Part shown: positions 13,592 through 22,800 of the stretch, piece after piece
How the letters are laid out: every line of letters starts with the position of its first letter
How positions within the stretch are numbered: position 1 is the stretch's first letter
DNA from: Paracoccaceae bacterium
Lineage (GTDB): Bacteria; Pseudomonadota; Alphaproteobacteria; Rhodobacterales; Rhodobacteraceae
NCBI GenBank assembly: GCA_027486345.1
Contig: JAIXPH010000031.1
Coordinates: 1-33,298 of the forward strand
DNA length: 33,298 nucleotides
Reading direction: 5' to 3'
Notes under the pieces: generated by a model
Told to the model about the DNA's origin: nothing
The model's input: only the letters and a program-made list of their open reading frames with translations
Databases searched by the model: none
Position numbers and translations under genes: made by a program

Positions 13592-14506
13592 ATGGACAGC
13601 AGCATGAGTGGCGCAAAGGACTGGCTTCAGGCGGAACTTGAGGACAGCTTCGACGAGGAAATCGAACTCGAACTGGAGGACGCCGTCCTGTCGCGCGAAA
13701 TCGCGCGCATCTACAAGGACCGCCATCCCGACATGATCGACCGGCGGGTCTATTTCGAAACGCTGATCCGGCTGCAATCGGAACTGATCAAGCTGCAAGA
13801 CTGGGTGCAGTATCACAAGAAGAAGGTCGTCGTGCTGTTTGAAGGCCGTGATTCCGCGGGCAAGGGCGGCGTGATCAAGCGCATCACCCAGCGCCTCAAT
13901 CCGCGTGTGGTGCGGACCGTGGCGCTGCCTGCGCCGTCGGACCGGGAAAAGACCCAATGGTATTTCCAGCGCTACGTCCCCCACCTGCCCGCGGGCGGGG
14001 AAATCGTGCTCTTCGACCGCAGTTGGTACAACCGCGCCGGGGTGGAGCGGGTGATGGGCTTCGCGACCGAGGATCAGGTCGAGGAATTCTTCCGTGACGT
14101 GCCCGAATTCGAACGGATGCTGGTGCGCTCGGGCATCACGGTCATCAAATACTGGTTCTCGATCACGGACGAGGAACAGCAGATGCGCTTTCTCATGCGC
14201 ATCCATGATCCGATGAAGCAGTGGAAACTCTCGCCCATGGACCTGCAAAGCCGGGTGCGGTGGGAGCTTTACACCAAGGCCAAGGAAGAGATGTTCGCCC
14301 GCACCAACATCGCTGAAGCGCCGTGGTACATCGTCGAAGGCAATGACAAGAAACGCGCGCGGCTGAACTGCATCGACCACCTTCTGGGCCTGATCCCCTA
14401 TGAGCCGGTCCCGCATGAGGAAATCCACCTGCCCGACCGTGTGTTCAACCCCGATTACGAACGCGCCGTCCTGCCGCCAGAGCTTTACGTGCCCTCGAAA
14501 TACTGA
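13592..14506 (+). CDS. ppk2: Polyphosphate kinase 2 (PPK2 family)
   Basis: A 304-residue PPK2 enzyme that transfers phosphate between polyphosphate and nucleotides, in most studied members making GTP or ATP from polyphosphate. After an acidic N-terminal helix it shows Walker A FEGRDSAGKGG (about 83-93), Walker B IVLFDRSWYNRAGVERVMGF (138-157), and the lid region DEEQQMRFLMRIHDPMKQWKLSP. The ending PWYIVEGNDKKRARLN is typical. Length fits the one-domain class I type. ATG 13604 is an alternative start. Its place behind phnM, with a Pho-box-like repeat before it, suggests that released phosphate is linked to polyphosphate stores. Confidence 0.93.
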   Translation: MDSSMSGAKDWLQAELEDSFDEEIELELEDAVLSREIARIYKDRHPDMIDRRVYFETLIRLQSELIKLQDWVQYHKKKVVVLFEGRDSAGKGGVIKRITQRLNPRVVRTVALPAPSDREKTQWYFQRYVPHLPAGGEIVLFDRSWYNRAGVERVMGFATEDQVEEFFRDVPEFERMLVRSGITVIKYWFSITDEEQQMRFLMRIHDPMKQWKLSPMDLQSRVRWELYTKAKEEMFARTNIAEAPWYIVEGNDKKRARLNCIDHLLGLIPYEPVPHEEIHLPDRVFNPDYERAVLPPELYVPSKY

Positions 14507-14518
14507 CCCAGGGCGGGC

Positions 14519-14546
14519 ACCGCATACCATCGCGATGGGATGCGGT
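14519..14546. repeat. Imperfect palindrome downstream of ppk2
   Basis: ACCGCAT (14519-14525) pairs with ATGCGGT (14540-14546), and the interior CCATCGCGATGG (14527-14538) is itself a perfect palindrome; only one A/G pair mismatches. It starts 13 nt after the ppk2 stop. With no T run after it, it is more likely a 3'-end stem-loop or protein site than a typical intrinsic terminator. Confidence 0.6.
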
Positions 14547-14711
14547 CCAGACCGCACAGCCCGCGCCGGGCTTCGACGCGTGGCCAGCCATGGCTATGGG
14601 AAAAGCGTGCCAACACTACGCCCCCTGCGCGGGCGTGCATCGACCCCGGCCGATGCCGGGACGGCGCATCCGGGTTCAAGCACAGGGCCACACCTGCGGC
14701 AAGCCGCCGGA

Positions 14712-15122
14712 TCAGATTCCCAGACGCGGAATCTCGATGGCCGGGCAGCGGTCCATCACCACCTGCACCCCCGCCGCGCGGGCCTTGTCGGCGGCAGCCT
14801 CGTTCACCACGCCCAATTGCATCCAGACCGCCTTCAGCCGCGGCAGGCGCAGCGCCTCGTCGACCACAGGCCCGACCTCGGACGAGCGGCGGAAGATGTC
14901 CACCATATCCACCTGCGCGCCGATGCTGGAGAGGCTGGCATGCACCACCTCGCCCAGCGCCTGTTCCCCGGCATGGCCGGGATTGACCGGGATCACCCGA
15001 TAGCCCCGCCGTTTCAGGAAGGCCGCCACCGAATGGCTGGCGCGGTCCGGCTTGGGCGACCAGCCGACCACGGCGATGGTCTTGACGTTGCCCAGCAAGG
15101 ATTTGATCTCGTCATCATTCAT
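14712..15122 (-). CDS. CoA-binding domain protein (YccU-like)
   Basis: A 136-residue Rossmann-fold protein of the CoA_binding_2 type. The nucleotide-binding stretch IAVVGWSPKPDRASHSVAAFLKRRGYRVIPVNP (about 16-48) is a clear family signature. It is followed by VDMVDIFRRSSEVGPVVDEA, LKAVWMQLGVVNEAAADKARAAG and a closing DRCPAIEIPRL. Members are widespread housekeeping proteins of uncertain function. The gene has its own 5' region of 229 nt toward rlmB, and no neighbour suggests a specific role. Confidence 0.9.
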   Translation of the reverse strand: MNDDEIKSLLGNVKTIAVVGWSPKPDRASHSVAAFLKRRGYRVIPVNPGHAGEQALGEVVHASLSSIGAQVDMVDIFRRSSEVGPVVDEALRLPRLKAVWMQLGVVNEAAADKARAAGVQVVMDRCPAIEIPRLGI

Positions 15123-15195
15123 GGTGTTTCCCCTTCCCCGGTCCCCATCGCTACCCCCATTCTCCCCGGCCTTTCAAGAAAAACGCGAAAGCCAT

Positions 15196-15228
15196 GAAAA
15201 AGGCGTCCGGCCTTTGGGGACGGACGCC
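15196..15228 (-). terminator. Intrinsic terminator on the minus strand downstream of rlmB
   Basis: GGCGTCCG (15202-15209) pairs with CGGACGCC (15221-15228). Read on the minus strand, the hairpin is followed by a T run (complement of the A run ending at 15201). It is the best intrinsic terminator for transcripts leaving rlmB, or for a small RNA encoded between 15229 and about 15320. Confidence 0.75.
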
Positions 15229-15314
15229 AAGTCGCGGAACGAGGGACAGTGAATGAGAGACGGGGGTTCCGAACCCGTGCCCCGACTGTGACATAGAAAC
15301 CCCGCCGCCGAATT

Positions 15315-15349
15315 AAAGTTCCCGTCGCGTCATCGTGAAAGGGAACTTT
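15315..15349. repeat. Inverted repeat just after the rlmB stop
   Basis: AAAGTTCCC (15315-15323) and GGGAACTTT (15341-15349) are exact 9-bp inverted copies with a 17-nt loop, 2 nt past the rlmB stop. It could be a first rlmB terminator; alternatively the GGGAAC units are promoter or operator elements for something transcribed leftward. Confidence 0.55.
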
Positions 15350-15351
15350 TG

Positions 15352-16146
15352 TCACGCCAGCTTTTGCGACGCGGCAAACAGGCCCACCGCCGCCGCGTTG
15401 GATACGTTCAACGAGCCGAAGGCACCGGCAAAGGGGATGCGCGCGACCATATCGCAGGTGTCGCGCGTCTTGTCGCGCAGCCCCGGCCCTTCGGCCCCCA
15501 GAACCAACGCGACCGGCCGTTTGCCCACGCCGTCCAGAGCGGCGGGCAATTCGACATCGCCGTCCCCATCCAACCCGATCAGCACATAGCCCGCATCGCG
15601 CAATTCGCCCATCGCATCGGCCAGATTGGTGACGCGCAAATAGGGCTGGCGTTCCAACGCCCCGCTGGCGGTCTTTGCCAAAGCCCCGGTCTCCGGCGCG
15701 GAATGGTGGCGCGGCGCGATCACCGCCCGCGCGCCGAACACCTCGGCCGAGCGCAACACCGCGCCCACGTTATGCGGATCGGTCACCCGGTCCAACAGAA
15801 CGACCAAGGGCAAGCCCTCGCCGGAAATCGCAAGATCGGCCAGACTGCCCCAGTTCAGGGGCCGCACCTCCAGCGCCGCGCCCTGATGGACGGACGACGG
15901 GTCGATCGGCACGTTGAAACTGCGCGGATCGACGATCTCAGGCTCCATCCCCGACAGATCTATGGCCTCGGCCAGCTTGTCGGCGGCGTTCTTGGTGACG
16001 ACAAGGTGCAGCTTCTCGCGCGCGGGGTTCATCAGCGCATCGCGCACCGCATGCAGACCGAACAACCAGACGGTCTCCTTGGCCTCGACCTTGCGGTTGC
16101 GTTCCTTGTCGATCACCCATTGCGGCTTTTGCGATCCCGGTTTCAT
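15352..16146 (-). CDS. rlmB: 23S rRNA (guanosine-2'-O-)-methyltransferase, RlmB/TrmH family
   Basis: A 264-residue SpoU-family methyltransferase. An N-terminal substrate-binding domain (WLFGLHAVRDALMNPAREKLHLVVT) is followed by the knotted catalytic domain with LVVLLDRVTDPHNVGAVLRSAEVFGA (motif 1), ALVLGAEGPGLRDKTRD (motif 2) and IPFAGAFGSLNVSNAAAVGLFAA (motif 3). These match RlmB, which methylates the 23S peptidyl-transferase-region guanosine 2251 in E. coli. The start is taken at 16146 (MKPGSQKPQW) although the frame stays open upstream, because that extension runs back into the tRNA-Tyr gene. Confidence 0.92.
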   Translation of the reverse strand: MKPGSQKPQWVIDKERNRKVEAKETVWLFGLHAVRDALMNPAREKLHLVVTKNAADKLAEAIDLSGMEPEIVDPRSFNVPIDPSSVHQGAALEVRPLNWGSLADLAISGEGLPLVVLLDRVTDPHNVGAVLRSAEVFGARAVIAPRHHSAPETGALAKTASGALERQPYLRVTNLADAMGELRDAGYVLIGLDGDGDVELPAALDGVGKRPVALVLGAEGPGLRDKTRDTCDMVARIPFAGAFGSLNVSNAAAVGLFAASQKLA

Positions 16147-16309
16147 GGGCAGACCTTCCTTTGCACGTTTGGCCTTTGCGGCTTGGGCCTTTGCAGGTGG
16201 ATTTGACCATGATCCCAAGGCCGAAAAAAGCGCAAGCCGAAAGCCTGCGTTTTTCGCATGCCCGGCCCTTGACGCCCCCGGACGGGTCCGGTATCTCCCC
16301 CCTCGCGTC

Positions 16310-16393
16310 GGGCGACGAGCTGCAAGGTGCGGCAGCGGACTGTAACTCCGCCGGGGCGACCCACGCCTGGTTCGATTCCAGGGTCGCCCACCA
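16310..16393 (+). tRNA. tRNA-Tyr (anticodon GUA)
   Basis: An 84-nt cloverleaf can be drawn by eye. Acceptor GGGCGAC (16310-16316) pairs with GTCGCCC (16383-16389), allowing for the shared boundary base, and genome-encoded ACCA ends at 16393. The D stem is GCTG/CAGC. The anticodon stem GCGGA/TCCGC encloses loop CTGTAAC, with anticodon GTA at 16342-16344. A long class II variable arm (GGG-CGA-CCC core) is expected for bacterial tRNA-Tyr. The T arm is CCTGG-TTCGATT-CCAGG. A strong terminator follows at 16440. Confidence 0.93.
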
Positions 16394-16439
16394 TTTTCCC
16401 CTTGCGGGGTCACTGGTGGGACACGACGCAAAGCAAACC

Positions 16440-16464
16440 GGCGGGCCGAAAGGTCCGCCTTTTT
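16440..16464 (+). terminator. Intrinsic terminator of tRNA-Tyr
   Basis: GGCGGGCC (16440-16447), a GAAA tetraloop, then GGTCCGCC (16452-16459) form an 8-bp stem with one G-T pair, followed by TTTTT (16460-16464). This is a textbook rho-independent terminator 46 nt past the tRNA. Confidence 0.88.
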
Positions 16465-16579
16465 GTTTGGCACGGGGCGGGTCGTGCGGATTTCCATCCT
16501 CCCGCCGGGCGCATGGCTTGGATTCGCCCACGAAACCTTCCTATAGTCTCAATAAGATTTTTTTTCATACGAGTGCGCC

Positions 16580-17569
16580 ATGACCGCCAGCCGTTTCAAC
16601 ATCGTCGCCATCGGCCAGTCCGGGCGGCTGTCCTATGAGGCGGTTTTGCTGGCGGCCTCGCTGCGGCACTCCAACCCCGGTTTCGCGGGGCGCTTGCTGA
16701 TTGCGGTGCCCCAACCCGGCCCGCTGTGGCCCGGCGAGGACCCTTCGATCACCGATCCGGGCATCCTTGGCCTGCTCGATCAGTTCGGGGCCGAGATCAT
16801 CCCCTTCGCCTCGGCCCATTTCGGCGCGGCCTATCCCTATGGCAACAAGATCGAGGCTTTGGCCCACCTGCCCGATGAGCCCTTCCTGTTTCTGGACACC
16901 GACACGCTGGTGACGGGCGATCTGGGCACGCTGGTCTTCGACTTCCACCGCCCGTCCGCGTCGATGCGGCGCGAAAACACCTGGCCGCAGGAAGAGCTTT
17001 ACGGTCCCACCCTGTCCGAGATCTGGGGCGCGCTCTATCGCCGCTTCGGGCTGGATTTCGCTGCCAGTCAGGACACGGAATTCCCGGAAAACTACTGGCA
17101 GCGCTATCTGTATTTCAACGCCGGTTGGTTCTTTCACCACAGCCCCAGCGCCTTTGGCGCGCAGTTTCTGGCCACCGCCCTGTCCATCCGCAACGATCCC
17201 CCGCCAGAGGTGGCGCTGCAATCGCTGAACCCGTGGCTGGATCAGGTGGCTTTGCCCTTGACCATCCACGCCTTGGGCGGCGGGCGTCCGGGACCGGGCC
17301 TGACCGGTCTGGATGGCGATGTCACCTGCCATTGGCGCATCCTGCCGCTGCTTTACGCCCGCGAATCCGACCGGGTGGTCGAGGTGCTGGCGACGATCAC
17401 CGCCCCGCAACCGGTGAAAAAAGTGCTCAAGGACTACGTCCCGATCAAGAAGATGATCTATCAGGGCCAAGGCGCGCAGGTCCGCGCCCTGTTCGACCGC
17501 ACCAACCTGCCCCGCCGCGAGCAGGCGATCCGCAACACCATCAAGCGTGAGGGGCTGTGGGTGCGCTAA
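16580..17569 (+). CDS. GT8-like glycosyltransferase or nucleotide-diphosphosugar transferase-like protein
   Basis: A 329-residue protein with a Rossmann-like N-terminus (FNIVAIGQSGRLSYEAVLLAASLR) and a probable metal/nucleotide-sugar DxD motif in PFLFLDTDTLVTGDL (about 108-122), as in GT8 or GT-A enzymes. FNAGWFFHHSP and LDQVALPLTIHALGG further downstream resemble acceptor-side motifs of these folds. No signal peptide or membrane helix is evident, so it is probably cytoplasmic. An AT-rich upstream tract (16545-16570, including eight T) may be its promoter. It is alone on its strand; acceptor and donor are unknown. Confidence 0.65.
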   Translation: MTASRFNIVAIGQSGRLSYEAVLLAASLRHSNPGFAGRLLIAVPQPGPLWPGEDPSITDPGILGLLDQFGAEIIPFASAHFGAAYPYGNKIEALAHLPDEPFLFLDTDTLVTGDLGTLVFDFHRPSASMRRENTWPQEELYGPTLSEIWGALYRRFGLDFAASQDTEFPENYWQRYLYFNAGWFFHHSPSAFGAQFLATALSIRNDPPPEVALQSLNPWLDQVALPLTIHALGGGRPGPGLTGLDGDVTCHWRILPLLYARESDRVVEVLATITAPQPVKKVLKDYVPIKKMIYQGQGAQVRALFDRTNLPRREQAIRNTIKREGLWVR

Positions 17570-18159
17570 TGTGTCAGCACCGGCCAAAGCGACAGCACCA
17601 ACAGCCCTGCCATCGTCCAGTTGAACGCCCGCAACCGCGCGGGCACCGTCAGCCAGCGCCGCAGCCCCTGCCCCACCACGGTCCAGACTGACACCGACGG
17701 CAGGTTCACCGCGCAAAACACCAGGGCGACCAGCGCCATCGTCGTCAGGCCGCGATCTGGCGCATAGACGGTCACTGCACCCAAGGCCATCGCCCAAGCC
17801 TTGGGGTTGACCCATTGAAACGCGGCGGCCTGCCAGAAGCGGAAGGGCTGCCCCTGCGCCGTGCCCCCCTCGGGTGCGGCGGCATGGGCGATCTTCCAGG
17901 CCAGCCACAGCATATAGGCGACCGACAGGACCTTGAGCACGCTGTGCAACGCCGGCACGGCCTCGAACACCCCGGCCAATCCCATGCCGACCAGAAACAC
18001 CATCAGGGCATGGCCCAGACTGATGCCCAGCATATGCGGCACCGTGCGGCGAAAGCCGAAGTTCACACCGGAGGCGAGCAGCATCATGTTGTTCGGCCCC
18101 GGCGTGACCGAGGTGACAAAGGCAAAGGCCAGAAGGGCGATCAGGGCATCATATGTCAT
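17566..18159 (-). CDS. LysE/RhtB-family amino-acid exporter
   Basis: A 197-residue inner-membrane protein with about six hydrophobic segments. The family signature FAFVTSVTPGPNNMMLLASGVNFGFRRTVPHMLGISLGH is in the first 50 residues, and FQWVNPKAWAMALGAVTVY is typical of the middle. The start at 18159 (MTYDALIALLAF) was chosen over longer frame extensions that run through the divergent lrp gene. Such exporters remove amino acids or homoserine-type metabolites. The divergent Lrp-type gene 72 nt away is very probably its regulator. It overlaps the convergent glycosyltransferase by 4 nt. Confidence 0.92.
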   Translation of the reverse strand: MTYDALIALLAFAFVTSVTPGPNNMMLLASGVNFGFRRTVPHMLGISLGHALMVFLVGMGLAGVFEAVPALHSVLKVLSVAYMLWLAWKIAHAAAPEGGTAQGQPFRFWQAAAFQWVNPKAWAMALGAVTVYAPDRGLTTMALVALVFCAVNLPSVSVWTVVGQGLRRWLTVPARLRAFNWTMAGLLVLSLWPVLTH

Positions 18160-18220
18160 GCACAACTTCTGACACAGAGTCCGCGCAATGCGCTTGTCTT
18201 TTGCCGCGCTTCGGGACCAA

Positions 18221-18230
18221 GATTGCAATC
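18221..18230. promoter_or_regulatory. Palindrome GATTGCAATC just before the lrp-type gene
   Basis: A perfect 10-bp palindrome ending 1 nt before the ATG of the Lrp-type gene, inside the 72-nt divergent region with lysE. It could be an autoregulatory site, but ten bases is short and chance is possible. Confidence 0.3.
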
Positions 18231-18231
18231 C

Positions 18232-18684
18232 ATGAGCAAGATTGACGAAATCAACGCGCGGATATTGCGCGAACTGCGGCGCGACGGGCGGATCAGCAAT
18301 CTGGTCCTGTCCGAACGGGTCGGGCTGTCCCCTTCGGCCTGCCTGCGCCGTGTGCAGGAGATGGAACGCTCTGGCCTCATCCGCGGCTATCGAGCGGTGC
18401 TGGACCCGGTGCAGCGCGGCATCGGCTTTACCGCTTATGTGACCGTCGGGTTGAACAGCCACACCAAGGCGTCGCAAGAGGCGTTTGAACGCGCCATGTC
18501 CCGCGCCCCCGAGGTGATCGAATGCCATAACATCACCGGCACCGTGGAATACCTGCTGCGCGTCGAATGCGCGGACCTGACCGCCTACAAGCATTTCCAC
18601 ACCGAGGTGATGGGCATCCTGCCGCAGGTGCACGCCATTACCACCTATGTCGTGATGGGCAGCCCCAAGGACGAACGCGCCTGA
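18232..18684 (+). CDS. Lrp/AsnC-family transcriptional regulator
   Basis: A 150-residue regulator: N-terminal helix-turn-helix (about residues 3-60; IDEINARILRELRRDGRISN, LSERVGLSPSACLRRVQEME) and a C-terminal RAM ligand-binding domain (FTAYVTVGLN...VIECHNITGTVEYLLRVECADLTAYKHF). It is divergent from the LysE exporter, a common pairing in which the amino acid binds the regulator and induces export. It starts at 18232, with no strong ribosome site. Confidence 0.92.
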   Translation: MSKIDEINARILRELRRDGRISNLVLSERVGLSPSACLRRVQEMERSGLIRGYRAVLDPVQRGIGFTAYVTVGLNSHTKASQEAFERAMSRAPEVIECHNITGTVEYLLRVECADLTAYKHFHTEVMGILPQVHAITTYVVMGSPKDERA

Positions 18685-18735
18685 CGGGATGACGCCCGAC
18701 CGGCGGGGCATGCCGCCCCCAAGGAATGCGGGTTT

Positions 18736-18745
18736 CCCCCCCCCC
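18736..18745. repeat. Homopolymer run of ten C
   Basis: Ten consecutive C in the non-coding stretch between the Lrp-type gene and the efflux operon (18685-18861). Slippage here could alter promoter spacing, though the run is about 100 nt before the likely promoter. Confidence 0.6.
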
Positions 18746-18824
18746 TGCCCGCCCAACTGCCAAGACCGCCAGCAGATAGGACCAAGGACGGGTCGAGGGT
18801 CAGTGCCCCTTGCAATCCATATCA

Positions 18825-18838
18825 CATATTAATATATG
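18825..18838. promoter_or_regulatory. AT-rich operator/promoter candidate for the efflux operon
   Basis: CATAT (18825-18829), TAAT, ATATG (18834-18838) form an inverted repeat within an AT-rich island (about 18815-18850) in GC-rich surroundings. It lies 24 nt before the membrane-fusion protein start, where an ArsR- or TetR-type repressor would block transcription. No such regulator gene is in the window. Confidence 0.45.
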
Positions 18839-18861
18839 AATGTTTAATAATGGAGAGTCCC

Positions 18862-19866
18862 ATGCACCGTGCCGTCGCCGTCTTTCTAGGCCTCATGTCC
18901 TTCGTGACGCCTGCCCTGTCGGACACCGTCACCCTTGCCCCGACATCGGTGACCGAATGGAAGGCCGTCTATGGCCGGATCGAAGCGCGGGATCGCGCCC
19001 CGGCCCGGGCGCGGATCGGCGGAACAGTCGTTGACCTGACCGTGTCCGAAGGCGATGCGGTGACCGAGGGCCAGATCATCGCCCGGATCGTCGATGACAA
19101 GCTTTCCTTTCAGTTGGCGGCGCTGGACGCGCAGACGACCGCCCTCACCGCCCAGCTTGGCAATGCCGAGACAGAGCTGACACGCGGCGAGCAACTGCTC
19201 AAGCAGGGGGTCAGCACGGTGCAGCGTCTGGACGGCTTGCGCACGCAGGTCGAGGTGCTGCGCGGCCAGATCGCCGCCTTGGGCGCACAGGCCGAAGTGA
19301 TCCGCCAAAGCCAGCAGGAAGGCACCGTCCGCGCCCCGGCGGCGGGGCGTGTGCTGGATGTGCCCGTCTCACGCGGGGCCGTGCTTTTGCCGGGCGAAGC
19401 GGTGGCGATGATCAGCGTGGGCGGCACCTTCCTGCGGCTGGCGGTGCCAGAGCGTCACGCCCGGCTGTTGACCGAAGGCGACCCGATCCAGATCGACGGT
19501 GTGCCGGGCGTGACCGAAGGACGCTTGGCCCGGATCTATCCGCTGATCGAGAATGGCCGGGTGATCGCCGATGTCGAGGTGGCGGGTGCCTCTGACCGCT
19601 TCGTCGATGCGCGCGTGCTCGTGCGGTTGCCGATGGGGGACCGGCAGGCCCTGATGGTCCCGGCCTCGGCGCTGATGTCACGGGCGGGACTGGATTTCGT
19701 GCAGGTGGACAGCGCCGCTGGCCCGGCGCTGCGGACGGTCGTGCCGGGCCAGCCACGGGCGACAGCGGATGGCCCGATGGTGGAAATCCTGTCGGGGCTG
19801 GTTGCGGGCGACCGCGTGGTCACCGATCCGGCGCCCACCACCGGAGCGGAGGCGGATCATGAGTAA
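18862..19866 (+). CDS. RND efflux pump membrane-fusion (periplasmic adaptor) protein
   Basis: A 334-residue adaptor. The start at 18862 is preferred to ATG 18850 because GGAGAG (18852-18857) is spaced correctly before it. The N-terminus is a signal peptide (MHRAVAVFLGLMSFVTPALS, cleavage near 20). It is followed by a lipoyl half (IGGTVVDLTVSEGDAVTEGQIIARI), a coiled-coil hairpin (about 80-145), the second lipoyl half (GTVRAPAAGRVLDVPVSRGAVLLPGE), a beta-barrel domain and a membrane-proximal domain (ILSGLVAGDRVV near the end). The stop overlaps the pump gene by 8 nt. Confidence 0.92.
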   Translation: MHRAVAVFLGLMSFVTPALSDTVTLAPTSVTEWKAVYGRIEARDRAPARARIGGTVVDLTVSEGDAVTEGQIIARIVDDKLSFQLAALDAQTTALTAQLGNAETELTRGEQLLKQGVSTVQRLDGLRTQVEVLRGQIAALGAQAEVIRQSQQEGTVRAPAAGRVLDVPVSRGAVLLPGEAVAMISVGGTFLRLAVPERHARLLTEGDPIQIDGVPGVTEGRLARIYPLIENGRVIADVEVAGASDRFVDARVLVRLPMGDRQALMVPASALMSRAGLDFVQVDSAAGPALRTVVPGQPRATADGPMVEILSGLVAGDRVVTDPAPTTGAEADHE

Positions 19867-22800
19867 GGGTTCGGCTGGCCCCCTTGGCATCGCGGGCACG
19901 CTGACGCGGGCCTTCATCGCCTCGTCCCTGACGCCGTTGTTCATCCTTGCGGCGCTGGCGGCGGGGCTGGTGGCGCTGGGGGCCCTCCCGCGCGAGGAAG
20001 AGCCGCAGATTTCCGTGCCGATGGTGGATATCCACGTACAGGCCCAAGGGCTGCGGGCCGAGGATGCCGTCAAGCTGGTGACCGAACCGCTGGAGGTGAT
20101 CGTCAAGGGCATCAACGGCGTGGAACATGTCTATTCCAGCACGCGGGATGATCAGGTGCTGGTCATGGCGCGTTTCAAGGTGGGCACAAGCGCCGAAGAC
20201 GCCATCCTGCGCGTGCATGACAAGGTGCGCGCCAATCTGGACCGCATCCCCCATGGCATCCCCGAACCCTTGATCGTGGGGCGCGGGATCGATGATGTGG
20301 CCATCCTGTCGGTGACGCTGTCGGCCGAACCGGGACAGACCGCCGCCGCCAATGACCTGACCCGGATCGCCCGTGCCCTGCAAGCCGAGGTGGCGAAGAC
20401 CCAGGATGTCGGCCTGACCTATCTGGTGGGCGAGGCAACAGAGGCCATCCGCATCGCCCCCGATCCCGACCGTCTGGCGCTGTTCGGGGTGACCCTGCAA
20501 CAGTTGGGCCAAAAGGTGGAACAGGCCAACCGCACGCTGAACACCGGACTTGTGCGGGATGGCGGCGAACAGGTTGCGCTGGTGGCGGGCGAGACGCTGA
20601 CCGCCCCGGCCGATGTGGCCAACCTCATGCTGACCACGCGCGACGGGCGGCCGGTCTATGTGGCCGATGTGGCGGATGTGTCCTTTGTGCCGGACACGTC
20701 GGACCGGATCGTGTCGCATCTGACGCGGGCGGAGGATGGCAGCGTGACCCGCAGTCCCGCCGTGACGCTGGCCGTGGCAAAGCGCGCCGGGGCCAATGCC
20801 GTGGTGGTGGCCGAAGCCGCGCTGCACCGCATCGAGGCGCTGCGCGGCAGTCTCATCCCCGAGGGTGTCACGCTGACGGTCACCCGCGACTATGGCGAGA
20901 CGGCGAATGAAAAGGCCAATGAACTGCTGTTCCATCTTGGCCTTGCCACGGTGTCGATCATCGGTCTGGTCCTTGTGGCCATCGGCTGGCGCGAGGCTGT
21001 CGTGGTGGCCATCGTGATCCCTGTCACCATCCTGCTGACGCTCTTTGCCGCATGGATCATGGGTTACACCCTGAACCGAGTGAGCCTGTTCGCGCTGATC
21101 TTCTCCATCGGCATCCTTGTCGATGACGCCATCGTGGTGATCGAAAACATCGCCCGCCATTGGGCCATGCGCGATGGCCGCGACCGCAGCCGCGCCGCCA
21201 TCGACGCGGTGGCGGAGGTGGGCAATCCCACCATCGTGGCGACCCTGACCGTGGTGGCGGCGCTGTTGCCGATGCTGTTCGTGTCGGGGCTGATGGGACC
21301 CTACATGTCGCCGATCCCGGCCAACGCCTCTGCCGCGATGATCTTTTCCTTCTTTGTCGCGGTGGTCATCACCCCGTGGCTGATGGTCAAGATTGCTGGC
21401 AAGGCGGACATGTCGGCGCATGCCCATGACGACAGGATGGGCGGGCATGACGTGGCGCATGGCGGGGTCATGGAGCGCGCCTATGCGGCGGTCGCCCGGC
21501 CGCTGCTGGCGTCAAAGCGGCGGAGCCTGACCTTCCTTCTTGTCACTGCTGCTCTGTCTTTCGGCGCGCTGGGCCTGCTCTACACCCAGCATGTGACGGT
21601 CAAGCTGCTGCCCTTCGACAACAAGTCGGAACTGTCGGTGATGATCGACCTGCCCGAGGGCAGCAGCACCGAGGCGACCGACCGCGTGGCGCAGGACATC
21701 GCGGCCCGCGTCATGGACCTGCCCGAGGTCACGTCGGTCCAGACCCATGCGGCGACGGCGGCCCCCTTCAACTTCAACGGTCTGGTCCGGCATTCCTACC
21801 TGCGGCAGGAACCGCATCTGGGCGAGGTGGCGATCAACCTGACGCCCAAGACCGACCGCGAACGCTCCAGCCATGAGATCGCGCTGGACATCCGCAACCG
21901 GATCACCGGCATGGACATGCCCGCAGGCACCAGCCTGAAGGTCGTGGAACCGCCCCCCGGCCCGCCCGTGATCGCAACCCTGCTGGCCGAAATCTATGGC
22001 CCCACCCCAGAGGCGCGGCGCGCGGCGGCGGCCAAGGTCGAGGCGGCCTTCCGCTCTGTCCCTTTCATCGTCGATGTGGACAACAGCTTTGGCGACCCGG
22101 CGCGGCGGTTGCGCGCCACAGTCTCGACCGATGATCTGGAATTCTTCGGGGTGCAGGAACAGGATGTGTTCGACACGCTGGCCCTGCTCAACGGCAGCAA
22201 GACCGTCGGCTATTCGCATCGCGGTGCGGGCCGCTCTCCGATCCCGCTGATCCTGCAACGCGCCAAGGGCGACCGCAGCCTTGACGAGCGTTTCTTGACC
22301 ACGCCGATCCCAGCCAACACCCTGCCCGGCGCGCGCGGCGTGGTGGAACTGGGCGATGTGCTGCGCGTGTCGGAAGAACGCACCTCTTTCCCGATCTTCC
22401 GCCACAACGGACGCGCCGCCGAGATGGTGCAGGCCGAACTGGCCGGGGCCTTTGAAGCCCCGCTCTACGGCATGCTCGCCGTTGGCCGGGCGCTGGACGG
22501 CATCGACGGCGCCCCGGCCATCCGGCTGAACGGCCAGCCCGAGGATGAGACGACCCCCACCCTCGTCTGGGATGGCGAGTGGGAGGTGACCTGGGTCACC
22601 TTCCGCGACATGGGCGCCGCCTTTGGCGTGGCGCTGCTGGGCATCTACATCCTTGTCGTGGCGCAATTCGGCTCTTTCAAGCTGCCCCTCGTGATCCTGA
22701 CGCCCATCCCGCTGACCTTCCTTGGGATCATGGCCGGGCACTGGCTGTTCGGGGCGCCCTTCTCGGCCACCTCAATGATCGGGTTCATCGCGCTGGCGGG

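Noticed and set aside
15119-15355. 78-residue minus-strand frame between rlmB and the CoA-binding gene
   Set aside because: It runs over both inverted repeats and has no recognisable sequence or good ribosome site; a non-coding transcript explains the region better.
16147-16497. N-terminal extension of rlmB upstream of 16146
   Set aside because: It would run antisense through the tRNA-Tyr gene and its terminator, and RlmB proteins start close to residue 1 of the chosen frame.
19820-21460. 546-codon minus-strand frame opposite the RND pump
   Set aside because: His/Gly/Gln/Arg-rich translation with no recognisable motif, fully covered by a clear RND transporter on the other strand.
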